DNA from: Progne subis subis
Taxonomy: Eukaryota > Chordata > Aves > Passeriformes > Hirundinidae
NCBI GenBank assembly: GCA_022316685.1
Contig: JAKJHU010000153.1
Location: 124,001-188,000 of the forward strand
Direction of reading: 5' to 3'
DNA length: 64,000 nucleotides
Position 1 is the stretch's first letter; the number at the start of each line of letters is the position of its first letter. Positions 20,974-33,200 of this stretch are shown piece by piece. Made by a program: the position numbers and the translations under genes. The notes under the pieces are model-generated. The model was not told the DNA's origin. It did no database searches and worked only from the letters and a program-made list of their open reading frames with translations.

Positions 20974-23900
20974 TCAGCCTTTTCTCTCTATAAAGGCCAT
21001 GTGCTGGCCCTGGAGGTAACTCACAATCTTCTCCTCTATTTCCATGCCTTGTGCTATTTCCTCGTCAGACAAGGATAAGGGAGTCTGTGAGTCCCTGGTG
21101 ACAATGATGACAGAGGTTCTCCGGGATTCCAGGACATTGGCCACCACCACCTGGTGCCGGTATTTCTCCAGAGCCTGCCGAGATTTATCCAGAAGGATCT
21201 GGGGATCTGTCTCCAGTTTGAAGGAAATCACAAAGGCCTCAGGGGCCCAGTCTCTGACCAGGGGTGACAACATTTTTGGCACCAACTTCATTGTGATCTG
21301 CAGTGGGGAAACATAAAGAAAAAATCAGTAAAAACATTACAGGGAGTTTTAATAAGAGATGAGATGAGAAAGAGGGAAATTCCAGCTTTGTTTCATATTC
21401 CATTTACACCAGGAAGTGTTCAGGCAGCTCTCACCAAACAAGGTTTGAATGACACTAAATTTAAATTAAATGATCCATGTGGTGCTCATGATCAGGGGGT
21501 TCCGAGGTTGGGCCACAGGAACTCTGCATTCTCAGAGCGAACCACACTGGGGGAATATAAACATGAGGAGAGAAGATTTTAAAAAGCATTACTACTGCAT
21601 AAATCTGAGTTTTCAGCTCTTCAGAATCCAGGTAGTTTATCCCATCTTCACCTTCACTTCCATCATCTCCTTAACATGCATGAGGCATAAAAGTGCTAAA
21701 GCATGGGGAAAAACAGTAGGAGACTTTATTCTCCAGCATCCCAACCTCTGAATCCATCACTGGGAATCACGCCAGGTCTCATCTTTCCAATGCTAACAAT
21801 AAAGAATGAAGCCCAGCAACTTCTTAGAAAGTAATTAATTAAATAAATTTGGTACTTGTTATATAAAGAATTCCAGAGCCACCTGCTCCCATTGCTGAGA
21901 GGGACCTCAGTGCTGCAGTGTTGGACTGTCAATCATACAAGCAAGATGGATTCCAGAGTCATGGAATAGTTTAGGGTTGGGAGGGATCCTAAAGCTCATC
22001 TCATTCCATCCCCTGCCATGGGCTCGGACACCTTCCACTATCCCAGGTTGCTCCAAGTCCCACCCAACCTGGCCTTGGATGCTTCCAGAGATGAGGCAGC
22101 CACAGCTTCTCTGGGGACCCTGAGCCAGGGCCTCACCACCCTCACAGGGAAGAATTTCTTCCCAATATCCAATCTAAATCTATTCTGTCAGTTTGAAACC
22201 ATTCCCCCTTGTCCTAGCACTCCAGGCCCTTCTCCAAAGCCTCTCTTGAGACAAAAGGCAGCAACTCAAGTACTCCAGGAGCTATTCTTGGAGCACTTCA
22301 GCTCTCTGAGACTCACCCTCTCCTCATCTCCATGGAAACACAGGCAGCTTTAAAGGACAAAGCCAGAAGAGCAGGAGGCACTTTAGGGGCCCCTCTTCAT
22401 GTGCCACACCACAACTGCAGACATGTTGAAGCTGCTCCATGCAGCACTGACCTCCCTGCAGATAACCCATGGCACCACTCACTCCTTCATCCCACCCTAA
22501 AAATAAACCAGGATCAAAGGAGAGCAGGGCTGATCCTGCCCTGCCCCCTTACCTGGGCCCCTTGGTGCAAGATAAGAATAAAAAAATGCAACTTCAGGAT
22601 TTCCACAGGGTTCTGTCCCTCTGGGACCTCACCCTCCCAATTCCTCTGACAACATACATGAGATGCTGCTTTGCAGCTTTCCACCTTACCCAGGTTTTAT
22701 CCACAGCCAGTTGTCAGGAGAAGGACCCTGAAAGCAAAGAGGAGATGGCTGAAGGGCGTGGCAGAGGGGGCCATGCACAGGGGGTCTCACCTGCAACGGC
22801 CCCTCCGAGGACTGGATCTTGTGCTCTGGCATCTCGGAGACCGGGATGTAGAAATCCGACACAGCAGCTGCCAGGTAGAACATGACACTGGAGCCTGTGG
22901 GAACATGACTGCTGTCCCCCACTGCCATGGCCTGTCCCTGTCACACCAGAGCCAGCCGAAGCTGCCACCCACACACACCAAACAGGGGAGACCAGGGCCA
23001 CCCCCAGGATCCCCCAGCACAATCCTGAGCAGGGCAGCATTGACCCTGCCCTGGCGTCCCCTCAGATACAGTGTTCTCCACTGGGGACTGTCTTGTCCCA
23101 TCCTCCCGAGCCCCAACAGCCTCCAGGGACAGCCCAAACCTTCACGCCAGGGCGCAGGAGCCCCCCAAGCACGGGGACCCCCTTGTCCCCTCATGTCAGA
23201 GCCCCACAGGCCCTGGGATCACCTCATACCTGGACCGTGGGGCCACCACAAGGAGGTTCTATCATCTACCCCATGCCGGGGACCCCTCGACCTTCCCCCA
23301 CAACCATCGCATCCCCTCGTTCTTGGTACACCAGTCCCCTCACACTGGAGACCCCCATGAGAGTCTCATCTGTTCTCATCCTGAACCTTTGCACAGGACC
23401 ACCCTGTTCCCTCATTCCTGGGCTCCATCAGACTGGATATACCCCCGGCGGCTTCATTCACTCTTGCATTGTGCCCCACGAACCGGTGACCACCCTGTCC
23501 CTCATTCCTGGGTCCCCCCCGGTTCTCCGCGTCCCCTCACACCCGGGCTCCCCCCGTACCGAGGGGCGCCAGGGCTCGGGCAGCCGCACGCAGCAGCGCC
23601 AGGTACTCAACGAGCCCGGTGAACTCGATGGCGAGCAGCGCGCCCGCCTCGGTGGCGCGTTGGTACTCGCGGAGCGCGGGCAGCAGCGCGGGCAGAGCGG
23701 CGGGGTCGGCGGCCACGCCGGGCGGCGGCCCCGGCGTGAGGCGGAGCGCGTCGAGCAAGGCGGGCCCGTGCGGCGGCAGGGCGCGGGCCCAGGGGAAGGC
23801 GGAACGGGCGCGGTGCAGGAAGCACACGCCGTACCCCGCCCGCACCAGCTGCTCGGCAGAGGCGGCCCCGCGCCGGCCGCTGCTGAAGTTCTCCAGGAAG

Positions 23901-24070
23901 CGCACGGCGCGCGCCTCCAGCGGCACCTGCGTCCCGCCCGACGTCACCAGAGCCACGCGCCGCCCGCGTGCCGCCTGCGCCTCCGCCCAAGCCCGCACCC
24001 GGCCCTCGGTCGCCGCCGCATCCAAGTCGTTGTCCTCGTCCTTGCCCTTCTCCTCCTGCGCCGCCGCCAT
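20974..24070 (-). CDS. PPCS: Phosphopantothenate-cysteine ligase, 3 exons, 312 aa, complete
   Basis: The enzyme joins 4'-phosphopantothenate to L-cysteine with nucleotide activation, the second step of coenzyme A synthesis from pantothenate, in the cytosol. Exons are 24070-23560 (511 nt), 22894-22791 (104 nt) and 21297-20974 (324 nt), totalling 939 nt with GT/AG borders. The human protein is about 311 aa, so it is full length. Visible family motifs are [11 protein letters not shown] at about 42-52, [13 protein letters not shown] at 61-73, LAAAVSDFY at 178-186, HKIQS at 195-199 and SFKLETD at 230-236. The first ~25 residues are acidic and low-complexity, as is common in vertebrate PPCS. The chosen ATG starts the conserved region after a short leader and faces the 174-bp promoter shared with ZMYND12. 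No broken motif is seen. Confidence 0.95.
21298..22790 (-). other. PPCS intron 2, mostly unique
   Basis: It holds one antisense CR1 copy (21955-22325) and otherwise nothing recognisable. Confidence 0.6.
21955..22325 (-). mobile_element. CR1 LINE fragment in PPCS intron 2
   Basis: AGAGTCATGGAATAGTTTAG, then GGACACCTTCCACTATCCCA and ACCCAACCTGGCCTTGGATG are CR1 3' phrases in reverse. Confidence 0.75.
22940..23555. repeat. Decayed GC-rich minisatellite in PPCS intron 1
   Basis: Phrases of the type CCACCCTGTTCCCTCATTCC, GTCCCCTCATGTC and CCAGTCCCCTCACACTGG recur every 50-65 bp through most of the intron. It is a degenerate tandem repeat rather than coding sequence. Its lack of stops on the plus strand gives a spurious antisense ORF. 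Confidence 0.55.
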
Positions 24071-24244
24071 GACCGGCCCGCACGGTCCGCCGGAAATCAC
24101 GTGCGTCAACTTCCCTGTACCGGAAGCGTTGTCCCGACAACAGAACGCCAGCGCCGGCTTTGGCGTTTGTCGGAAGTGACGGATCTCGGCTCACCGGAAG
24201 TGTCACCCCGGCAACCGGGGACGCGTCAAGGGCTCAGGACGGCC
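24071..24244. promoter_or_regulatory. Bidirectional CpG promoter between PPCS and ZMYND12
   Basis: Only 174 bp separate the divergent start codons at 24070 (minus) and 24245 (plus). The segment has three ETS-type motifs: ACCGGAAG at 24119-24126, CGGAAGTGA at 24171-24179 and CACCGGAAGTG at 24192-24202. It also has a CACGTG E-box at 24098-24103. No TATA box is seen. ETS-rich CpG promoters are a known class for divergent housekeeping pairs, so shared control is likely. Confidence 0.8.
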
Positions 24245-27200
24245 ATGGCGGGGCCCCCGCGTTGCGAGCTGTGCGGGGCCCGAACGGCCCCGCTGCGCTG
24301 CCCCCACTGCCGCCTCACCTACTACTGGTGAGAGGACCCCGGGGCGAGGCCCAGCGGGCAGGATGGGGCCTGGAGCACGGGGACAGGGCAGGAGGCAGGG
24401 ATTAGCTCCAGGGTGAGGCTCGAGGCACAGGCAGAAAGCTTGGGATAAGGCTTGGTATTCAGGATGAGGCCCAGGAAGGAGGAGGCAGGAACAGATTTAG
24501 GACAGGACGAGAGGCAGGGTTTGTCCCACAAAAAGGCTCAGAACACGAGGCCTAGGATGAGGGACAGGGTATGGGAAGAAGGCTCAGGGTGAGGCCCAGG
24601 AAGTGGGAACCAGCCACAGGGCGAGGTTTAGGACACGTAGAGAAAGCCCAGGATGAAACGTAGGAGGCAGGAACAGGCCCAGAACAAGGGCAGAGAGACA
24701 GGGACAAACCCTGGGGTATGGCCTGGGACACAGGCAAGAGGCAAGGATTGTTCCTGGGCTGAGGCTCAGTACACAAGGGCAAGCCTCACAAAGCCCAGGA
24801 CACAGGGATGAGATCTGGGACAAAGCTCAACAGGCAGGGACCAGATGCATGATGGAGCCTGGGAACGTGGAGAGGGCCCAGGCTGGTGCTCAGCCAACAG
24901 GACAGCAGGAACTGAAGCAGGCACATTCACCTGGAATGTTCCTGCTACCTTCCAGCAGCTCCTGCATCAGGCAGGGAGCAGAGCAGGGAGATCTGGAGTG
25001 TCACACAAACATCCTTCACATCCTCAGAGCAGTCACTGAGTTCCAGAACATTCTCTCTTCCCACAATGACCTGGGGTGGGTTGGTTTGTGGGTTTTGTTT
25101 TTCCATTGTTGGAATCCAGGGATTTGTTGAAACTTAGCTGTATCAGTAGTTCAGGGAGTGATTTAAACAAGGATTTTAACACAGAGAACTGTGGGGATGT
25201 GGCAGGACACTGCTGTGAAATGGAAACATTTGGAAATATCGTGTATTGGACAACCTATAGGCAGCCCAGGGGCTCTGGGTAATTGTTGTGGAGAAAGTCC
25301 TGAAAGACAGCAGGGAATAATCTTGCCTTACATAATATCCCAACAAATACCAGTATCCTTCTCCCCTCCGTTTGCCAGTGATGTCTCCCACCAGAAAACC
25401 GACTGGATCAGCATCCACAGCCATATCTGCCACCTGCTCACCCCAGTCCTTGGGCCCCAGCCCTGTTTCCATTCTGAAGAAGACAGAAAACATGGCAAGG
25501 AGCAGCTGCTGAAGAGGCAGGTGGGTGCAGGAGGAACGAGCACAGCTTCAAAGTGCTTCCAGGGAAGGAATTCCAGCTCCTCTTCCTACCCTGGCATTAC
25601 ATGGTGGGGCACATCAGGGACAGACTAGGCTCACCTGGACTTTTCAGGCACACAGGAGTCTCCAAAGCAGCCTGGGCTGTCACTGCCCAATTCCTTTAAA
25701 ACTGAAAGGAATTTCTTGCCTAAAACCAAGCAGGGCTTTTGCCTTCACAGGATCCACCTCTTTAGAATTCCTCCCTCTGGGTGCTCCCAAAGAAGAGGAC
25801 GGCACTTCCTTGGTTGATTTGGGAGTTGGTTGCAGAGCTTTGGGTTGTTGTTGGGGTTTTTTTTGTTTGTTTGTTTTTTGGTGGGTTTGGTTGGTTGGTT
25901 GGTTGTTGTTTTTGTTTTGTTTTTTTTAACAAACTCTCAAAAATAAGAGGAGTGGAAGCATCCTCTTTGTCATTCTTGAGCCTCCAGCCTTTTCCTTGGT
26001 GTCCTGAACTTCCTCAAGCAGCAGCAATCCTGGATTTCCCACCTTGCCAGGGGGTTGGTCCATCGCCTGGTTAGTCTGGGCATTTGCTTCTTCCAGGCCA
26101 TTTGATGGGAGGGTATCCCCTTTCCCAGAGCAAAGGGGCAAAGAAACCAAGTCCCCTCCCTTTGTTTTCCTGGCCATCTTGGAACACCCCTTCCCACAAA
26201 GTGCAGCCTTTTATCTCCATCAGGCCTCAGGAGATGTGCAACTCCTTTCCAGCCCCAGTGGTTTCTAACTCATTTTTTCTGTTTATGGAGTGGCAGGAGC
26301 TGCTGTTCTACATTGTTGCTAAAATAACCCACCCAGGTGCATCTGCTCCTGAAAATCCTTCCTATGGAAATACATTTTCCCTCTATAATAACTCCCAGAC
26401 ACAGACTAATGGGGCAGTACACAGTGGGCTTGGAACAATTCAATGGTGCCAGTGAGGAGAACATCCCTCAATTTTTGAAATTTACATGAATTATTATTTT
26501 TAAGGTGTTTCTGGCCCAATCGTGGGGCTTTGGTGACCATATCATTGCTGTCACCTTTCTTGGGAGCTTCCAGAAAGATGAAGTCCAAAGGCAAAAGTCC
26601 TGCTTGGTGAGAGCTTGTGATGATGGGCTTTGGACAGCAGATTCCTTTCTTTGGAATTTGGCAATGACATCACAGGCTGGTTTGGAAACTCCTGTCTGGC
26701 TGAAAATCCCAGGTGAGACTGTTGAGCAAAGTCCACAGAAGGTGTGTCAGGCCAGTGTGTCCCAAAGGGAAAATGCAAAATTTCCTTAGTTCCAGATTCT
26801 GTTTAAGTTGTTCTTTATAAAACCTGCAAGGAAGGTTAAAATGGGTGTCATGGGGGTGTGGCAGGATTTTGCATCCAGAAGTGCTTGAAGCTGTTCCAAG
26901 AAACTCCCCTGCTATTGAACACTGATGTTGACACTGATTACATCACTGACTTTATTGCAACTAAAATTATCCCCATACATTCCAACAGGCCACGTGGCTG
27001 CCAGCTGAGGGAAGTGCTCCTTCATTAGCTGGAAGTTAATCTGCTGGTTTAATTAGGTGAAGGAAAAGACAGCAGGAAGATGGGGCTGGTGGCGAGAAAG
27101 TCACTCTTGATTGGGGTTCACACTGGCTTAGCAAACAGCAGCCTGGAGCTGGAGTCTGGGCTGGGAATGTCTCCGTGGGCAAGGCAGGGAGCGAAAACTG

Positions 27201-30200
27201 GGGATTTTTTGAAGTGGAGATTTTTATAAGCTCCTTAACAATCCTTAATATTATCTGCTCTTTGATCTTTGTCTCCAGCCTATTTAAATAAAATAGATTT
27301 TGAGAATGGTCTGTGCTTTGCTTCCCTTCTCTCCAAAGAAAGGAGGGAGACAGTGGAAATCCTTCAGTTACCTGCTGGTTTTCCCAGTGAGAGGGAAAGT
27401 TCCTTTGTGTCCAGCAGGATTTGGAGCAGCCAGGTTAGGCCTGGGCTGGCTCAGAGGTGTTGGGAGAGGGGGAGATCAGTTATTGCCTTGTCTCACTGGC
27501 TGCATCACATTCCTATTCCAGATCAAACAAAATTGCTTAAAAAGTTCTTCCCTGTTAGGGTGGGGAGGCTCTGGCACAGGTTGCCCGGAGAAGTGGTGGC
27601 TGCCCCATCCCTGGAAGGGTCCAAGGCCAGGATGGGTGGGGTTTGGAGCAACCTGTGATAGTGGAAGGTGTCTCTGCCACTGGCAGGAGGGTGGAATGAG
27701 GTGAGCCTTAGGGTTCCTTCAAACCAAGCCAGTCTGGGATTCTATGCAAAAAAGGCCTTTGGAGTTGAGGGAAAAACTCTACAGTCTCATGGTAACCAGA
27801 GAGAAAACCTTCTACCCAAAGCCTGCCTTGGATTTGCTGCTTTTTGAACATTTCTGCTGTACTTCACCCACTCCTGCCCTGTGTTTGTTTAGAAAACACA
27901 GAGCTCCAGCCCCAGTCAGGACACAGGGAAACCTGGGCACATCCAAATGCCCTGTGGCTCAAGGAGCAGGGAGCTGGGAGCCAGGAGATTTTATGAGTTT
28001 CATTCCTTGTCTGTGCTCCAAAGCTTTATTGATAGAAATCTGCTTCTGTCAACATAGCCAGCGGGGTGCCGGCAGACAGCACCTCCAAACTGACAGAGCT
28101 CCAAGTTTCTGTTTGGAGAAGAGCCTCACCTGCCTGCATGATGTCAGCTCCCCACAGCTCCTGGGCATGGGAAAAGATCCAGCCCAGCCAGCCCCAGCAC
28201 TGGTCTAGCTGCAGGTTCAGCTCCAGCTCACTGGAGCCTTCCCTCTTCCTAAAATCCTCATTTCTTCAGACACACCATAGATTTTGGTGCCTGAGAGTGA
28301 ATAATGGATGTGGCACTGGACCCTGTGTTCCCAACCCCGTGCTCTCACCTGGAGCAGAGCTGGGGTCCTCAGTCCCCTCAAACCCCAAAAACTGTGGGGG
28401 GCATCTTCAGAGAAACCTCAAATTGTAACACACCTGGAAAGAGCCCAAAGAGACAGGGCCAAGGATGAGGGGGAAACCAGGGCAGGGCCAAAAAGAACCA
28501 TTCCCCCAGGGCTTTTCAGGGCCAAAGAGAACCATCCTCCAAGTCTTGGAACTGTGGTTGGAAATATTCACTGCTCCAGGGCTCCTCTTGCCTCCTGCCC
28601 TTCCTTCTCCTCCTGGAAGCTGTGCCAGAGTCCAACCCCCAGCTTTGTCCTCTCTGCAGGTGTTTCAGGCCATGGAAAGCAGTGATGATAACATTGACAA
28701 GGAGTAAAAAAAGAATGATCCAGATCTCCAGCACCGCCCAGATGCCAATCTGGGTAATGCCCACGCACTGGTTGTACCAGACTGGCACAAACAGAAGAAG
28801 CCTGAGAAATACCAGCTTTTCCTGCTGCTGCCCCAAGCATGTGCTGGTTTTCTCCTGGGCACCACCTACTCCCCAGACACAGCTTCCCAAAGCTTTGGAT
28901 GTCCTTGTTTCACAGAATCCTAAACTGTTTGGGGTGGAAGAGACCTTAAAGTCCATCTCATTTCACCACTGACAAGGGCAGGGACACCTTCCACTATCCC
29001 ACGTTGCTTCAAGCCCCATCCAGCCTGGCCTTGGACACTTCCAGGGATGCCACAGCTTCTCTGGGAAAATCTGCCTTTCCCCTCTCAATATTCTGGTAGC
29101 TCAGGAATGGGTTCTGTGTCTTCTGGCTCTTGGCTCTCCTCACTGGAGCAGGGGCTGTTGCTCTGGGCTGTGTTCTTTGGTGATCTCATTTATCCAGAAA
29201 GGTGTCTCTTTACCTCAGCCAGGATCTCCAGGAAACACTCACAGGCTGTCCTGGATCTCTCTGTCCCAGAATTGCTCCTTCACCCATGGCACAACTCTGC
29301 CACACTCCAAGAAGTTCAAGCTCAACAAAATGCCAAGGTTCACTGGCCTCCAGTAGCTCTGAGAATTGGTGTGTCTGCCCAGCTCAGCCCCAGCTGGAGG
29401 CAGAGTGTGATAAAGGGGTGAACTGGTGTTTTCTCAGTGTCCCACTGAGAAAACCAGGGTAGCACTGCCACTCCAGTGGCAGCACTGATTCCCAGGCAGT
29501 TTTCCTGCTTCACCACTGCTAGGAAAAGCTGATGGATGGGGCTCTGAGCAACCTGGTGTAGTGGAACATATCCCTTCCCATGACAGGGGGTGGAAAAGAT
29601 GAGTTTTAAGAACCCTCCCAAACCAAACCTTTCTGGGATTCTGTCATTCTACAAGGATCTGGGTGCTTTTTCCTTAGCATCCCTGTAAGGGCACGGTGTG
29701 CACAGCTCCTGGCAGGGAGCAGGCATTGGGATGGAGGTCTGTTTGTGGAACTGGGGATTACATCAGCTGCTGCTAATGGTGGAGAGGCCAAATGGTGTGG
29801 ACTGGTAGGAACTGCAAAAGGCAGGGAGCAGCTATGCATGGATAAGTACAAGAAAAGTTCCGGATTCTGACAAACCCAAACACTGCAGGAGCTGCTGCAC
29901 CACCAGCCCCAGTTGGGGATAGATTTGCTGAGTGTAACACATTCTGATTTTGACCAGTTTTCAGACTCTGCACATAAAATCCCAGCCCTGGACCAGCCAG
30001 GAGAGGGTGGGATGAAGCTGCAGTTCCCAGTGAGGAGCTCTGTCCTCACTCTCTGGCCATGTCTCCACAGCAGTTGGAGCTGTGCCATGCTGGCACCATG
30101 GGGCTTGGCTGGCTCTGAGTCACGCCGGAGCCCCTGGCTCTAATCTCCTTTCTGGTCTTGTGATGATCATTTTCTGTGCTTCACAGCTTTTATTGCTGCA

Positions 30201-33200
30201 GCCTTATGAGACCTTGTCAGGAGGCGTAAAGGATTCTTCGTCCGGGAAGGCACCATGTGACCTACGAGGATGTCCAAAGCTGTTCCTGCTCAAAGCAGGA
30301 ATGAAGCCAGACTCTAATACACTCTAATATGACAGCTTTAATATCTGTCTATTAATTACAGCCACAAACTACATTACAGTTGCTGCTTTATATTTGAAAA
30401 CTGATTTTATAAAGAGCCTGAGCATCTGTAACCACCTGGTCTAGTGAAAGGTGTCCCATGGCAGGCAATGTGATGAGATGGGCTTTAATGTTCCTCCAAC
30501 CCAAACCATTGGTTCTGCGATTTCCTTTCTCCCTGTCTTTTCTCACTCTGCCCCTGCTCTGTTTCCCTGCAGGAATCCCTCATTGCTTTGGCGTTGAGCA
30601 CAGCCCAGGGATTTGTGTGGGCAGGGAAGCCGCTGGAAGCAATTCCTGCAGCGCTGCAAGCACTGCGCTTCAGCTCCCGCGTGTTCGGCTCTAGCTCCGT
30701 GCAGCTCGTGCCCATTTATCTGCTCCTGGCTGAGGCCTCCACGGGTGAGCATTGTCATCATGGGAATGCTGGCAAGGGCAAGGCCTCCCGGGTCAGGTTT
30801 CTGGTTTTCTTTTGCCATTTATCTGGAAAGGAGCAGCTCTGGGCCCTGCTCTGCCTCCAGGGCACTGCAGAGATTTGAGCCATCCCACACCCACACCCCC
30901 CTGACACTCCTTTTCTGTGGCTCTGGGGAAAAGGATCTCTCAGCACTCAGGAGATCAATGAAATCAAATGAAATGTTTTCTCCTTCTCCACCAATTCCCA
31001 CAGGAGAAGCTGTATGAAAGTCTCTTCTTCACCTCTGTGGTCTCATGGTCTCTGATGACTCTCCAAAGCATTAAATTCCAGAGTGTGGTTGGTTGTGCTC
31101 TTACCTCAGGGAACCAGCAAACATTTCAGAGACCCCCAAAGAACTTTCAGAGACACCCAAAGAACTCCCCAGTTCATTCACAAATCTTGCTCTGCCTGAG
31201 CAGAGCTTTTTCTCATTGTGTGGTTTGGAAAACATGGCAAATGAGGGCATGGGAGCTGCTCTTCCTGCAAGAGAAATCCTTGTAAATCACTGCTATTCTA
31301 GGAGCACACACAGTGCTATTGCTGGCACAATGGAGCTGGCTCAGGGGTTGTCGTAAATGGTGTGATGAGAGCAGAGAGAAAAAATGCTGTGAGTAATTCC
31401 AGTGTGATAAGGTGAGAGTCATCAGTGCCTGTCTGGAGCGAACCTGTTTAGGCCACGTGTTCCAGAGAGATTGTGTGCAATGTATCCTCTGCCATGGAAC
31501 CAGGCTGGGAGAGCTGGGGTGTTCACCTGGAGAAGAGAAGGCTGCAGGGAGACCTCAGAGCACCTTTCAGTGCCTAAAGGGACTCCAAAGGAGCTGGAGA
31601 GGGACTTGGGACAAGGGTCTGGAGTGCCAGGACAAGGAGGAATGGCTTCCCACTGCCAGAAGGCAGGGTCAGATGGGATATTGGGAAGGAATTCCTGGCT
31701 TATGGGGGTAGTTAGGCCCTGGCACAGGTTGCTCAGAGAAGCTGTGGCTGCCCCTAGACCCCTGGCAGTGTCCAAGGCCAGGCTGAATGGGGCTTGGAGC
31801 CACCTGGGATAGAGGAAGATGTCCCTGGCCATGGCAGGAGGTGGAACTAGATGAGATTGAATGTCCCTTCCAATCCAAATCAGTCTGGAATTCTGTGATT
31901 TCTGGCTCCTTTTGGAGCTCTCTACACATTCACCTGTCTGTAAATGAGACTTCAGACACCTGGACAACTCAGAAGCACTTGGGAAAGAAGTGGGGAATCC
32001 CCAAACTGCGTCTCCACATCAAGCTACCCTGAAGGGACAGCCAGCAGTATTCTCTGAATTTCTAGATTAAAAAATGCTCCTTATCCTCCTTGTTTCCCAG
32101 ATTATCCCTGTATGTCATTCCAGGCACTGGCCATCTCCAACAGGCAGCCAAGTATCTCTCCCAAGCCCAGTGGATCATCCTCCAAACCCCAGACTGCAGT
32201 GCTGCTCTTCAGTCTAAGTTACACCGTGGTCTGGGACTTTTGTCTATTGCTGAAGGAAACCAGGACCAGGCTTTGTATCACCTGGCCAATGAAGTAAGTC
32301 TCTTGGAATACAGGAACAAGGAACACTTCCCTTTTAATTCCTTCTCTCCTCCCAGATCGATATGGAAATGCCAACAGGCAGATTTGGGATCCTGAGAGGG
32401 TTCACATCACAGACACCTGAAATGGATAGATCTGAGACACCTATGGATCCACGTGTGAGCAAAAGACGCGTTTTACCAATAATCCCTATTCCCTTGAAGT
32501 GACAAAGAATCATGGAATCACTACTGTTGGAAAAGCCCTCCATGATCATCACGTCCAACCATTCCCCCAGCACTGTCAAGTCCACCCCTAACCCATGTCT
32601 CAAAGTGCCACATCCACACGTTTTTTGATTCCACCACTGCTCTGAACAGCCTGTTCCAATACTTGAACACCCTTCCCATGAAGATTTTTCTCAATATCCT
32701 ACCTTGAACCTCCCCTGGCACAACAACTTGAGATTGTTTTCCTCTTGTCCTGTCCCTAGTTCCCTGGGAGCAGAGCCCAACCTCCCCCATGCTGCAGCCT
32801 CCTGTCAGGGAGTTGTGGAGAGCCAGAAAGTCCCCCCTGAGACTCCTTTTCTCAAGGCTGAGCCTCCCTCAGCCACTCCTCATATGTTCCTCACATTCCT
32901 TGTCTTTACGGCTTCTCCCTATAAATTTCTCCATCAGCTTCTTTACAGTGCTGAGATCCCCAGACATTCTTGCCCCAAAGTGATAGAGTTGCCTTTTATT
33001 CCACAGATAATTTACATTTTGGCTTAATACTTTCTGAGCCCTGTCACTCATTATTTAATTAATGCCTTATTTCCCAATTTCAATATCTGGTTCAATGACG
33101 TTTTCTCCAATTCCACCCCTTTAGCCATGTAAACTGTTCGTTACATTGCCAGCTCTGTTCCTGAGGATGCTTTGACTGTCATTTGATCCTCCAAAGCCAG

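Larger units (their letters stand above)
25521..30572 (+). other. ZMYND12 intron 2, 5 kb, no further gene seen
   Basis: It contains a T/G simple tract and four CR1 pieces listed separately. The remaining sequence shows no exon-like frame or RNA gene that I can support. Confidence 0.5.

Noticed and set aside
23093..24331. A 412-codon plus-strand frame
   Set aside because: It is antisense to PPCS exon 1 and the repeat-filled intron; the real coding strand is established by PPCS motifs.
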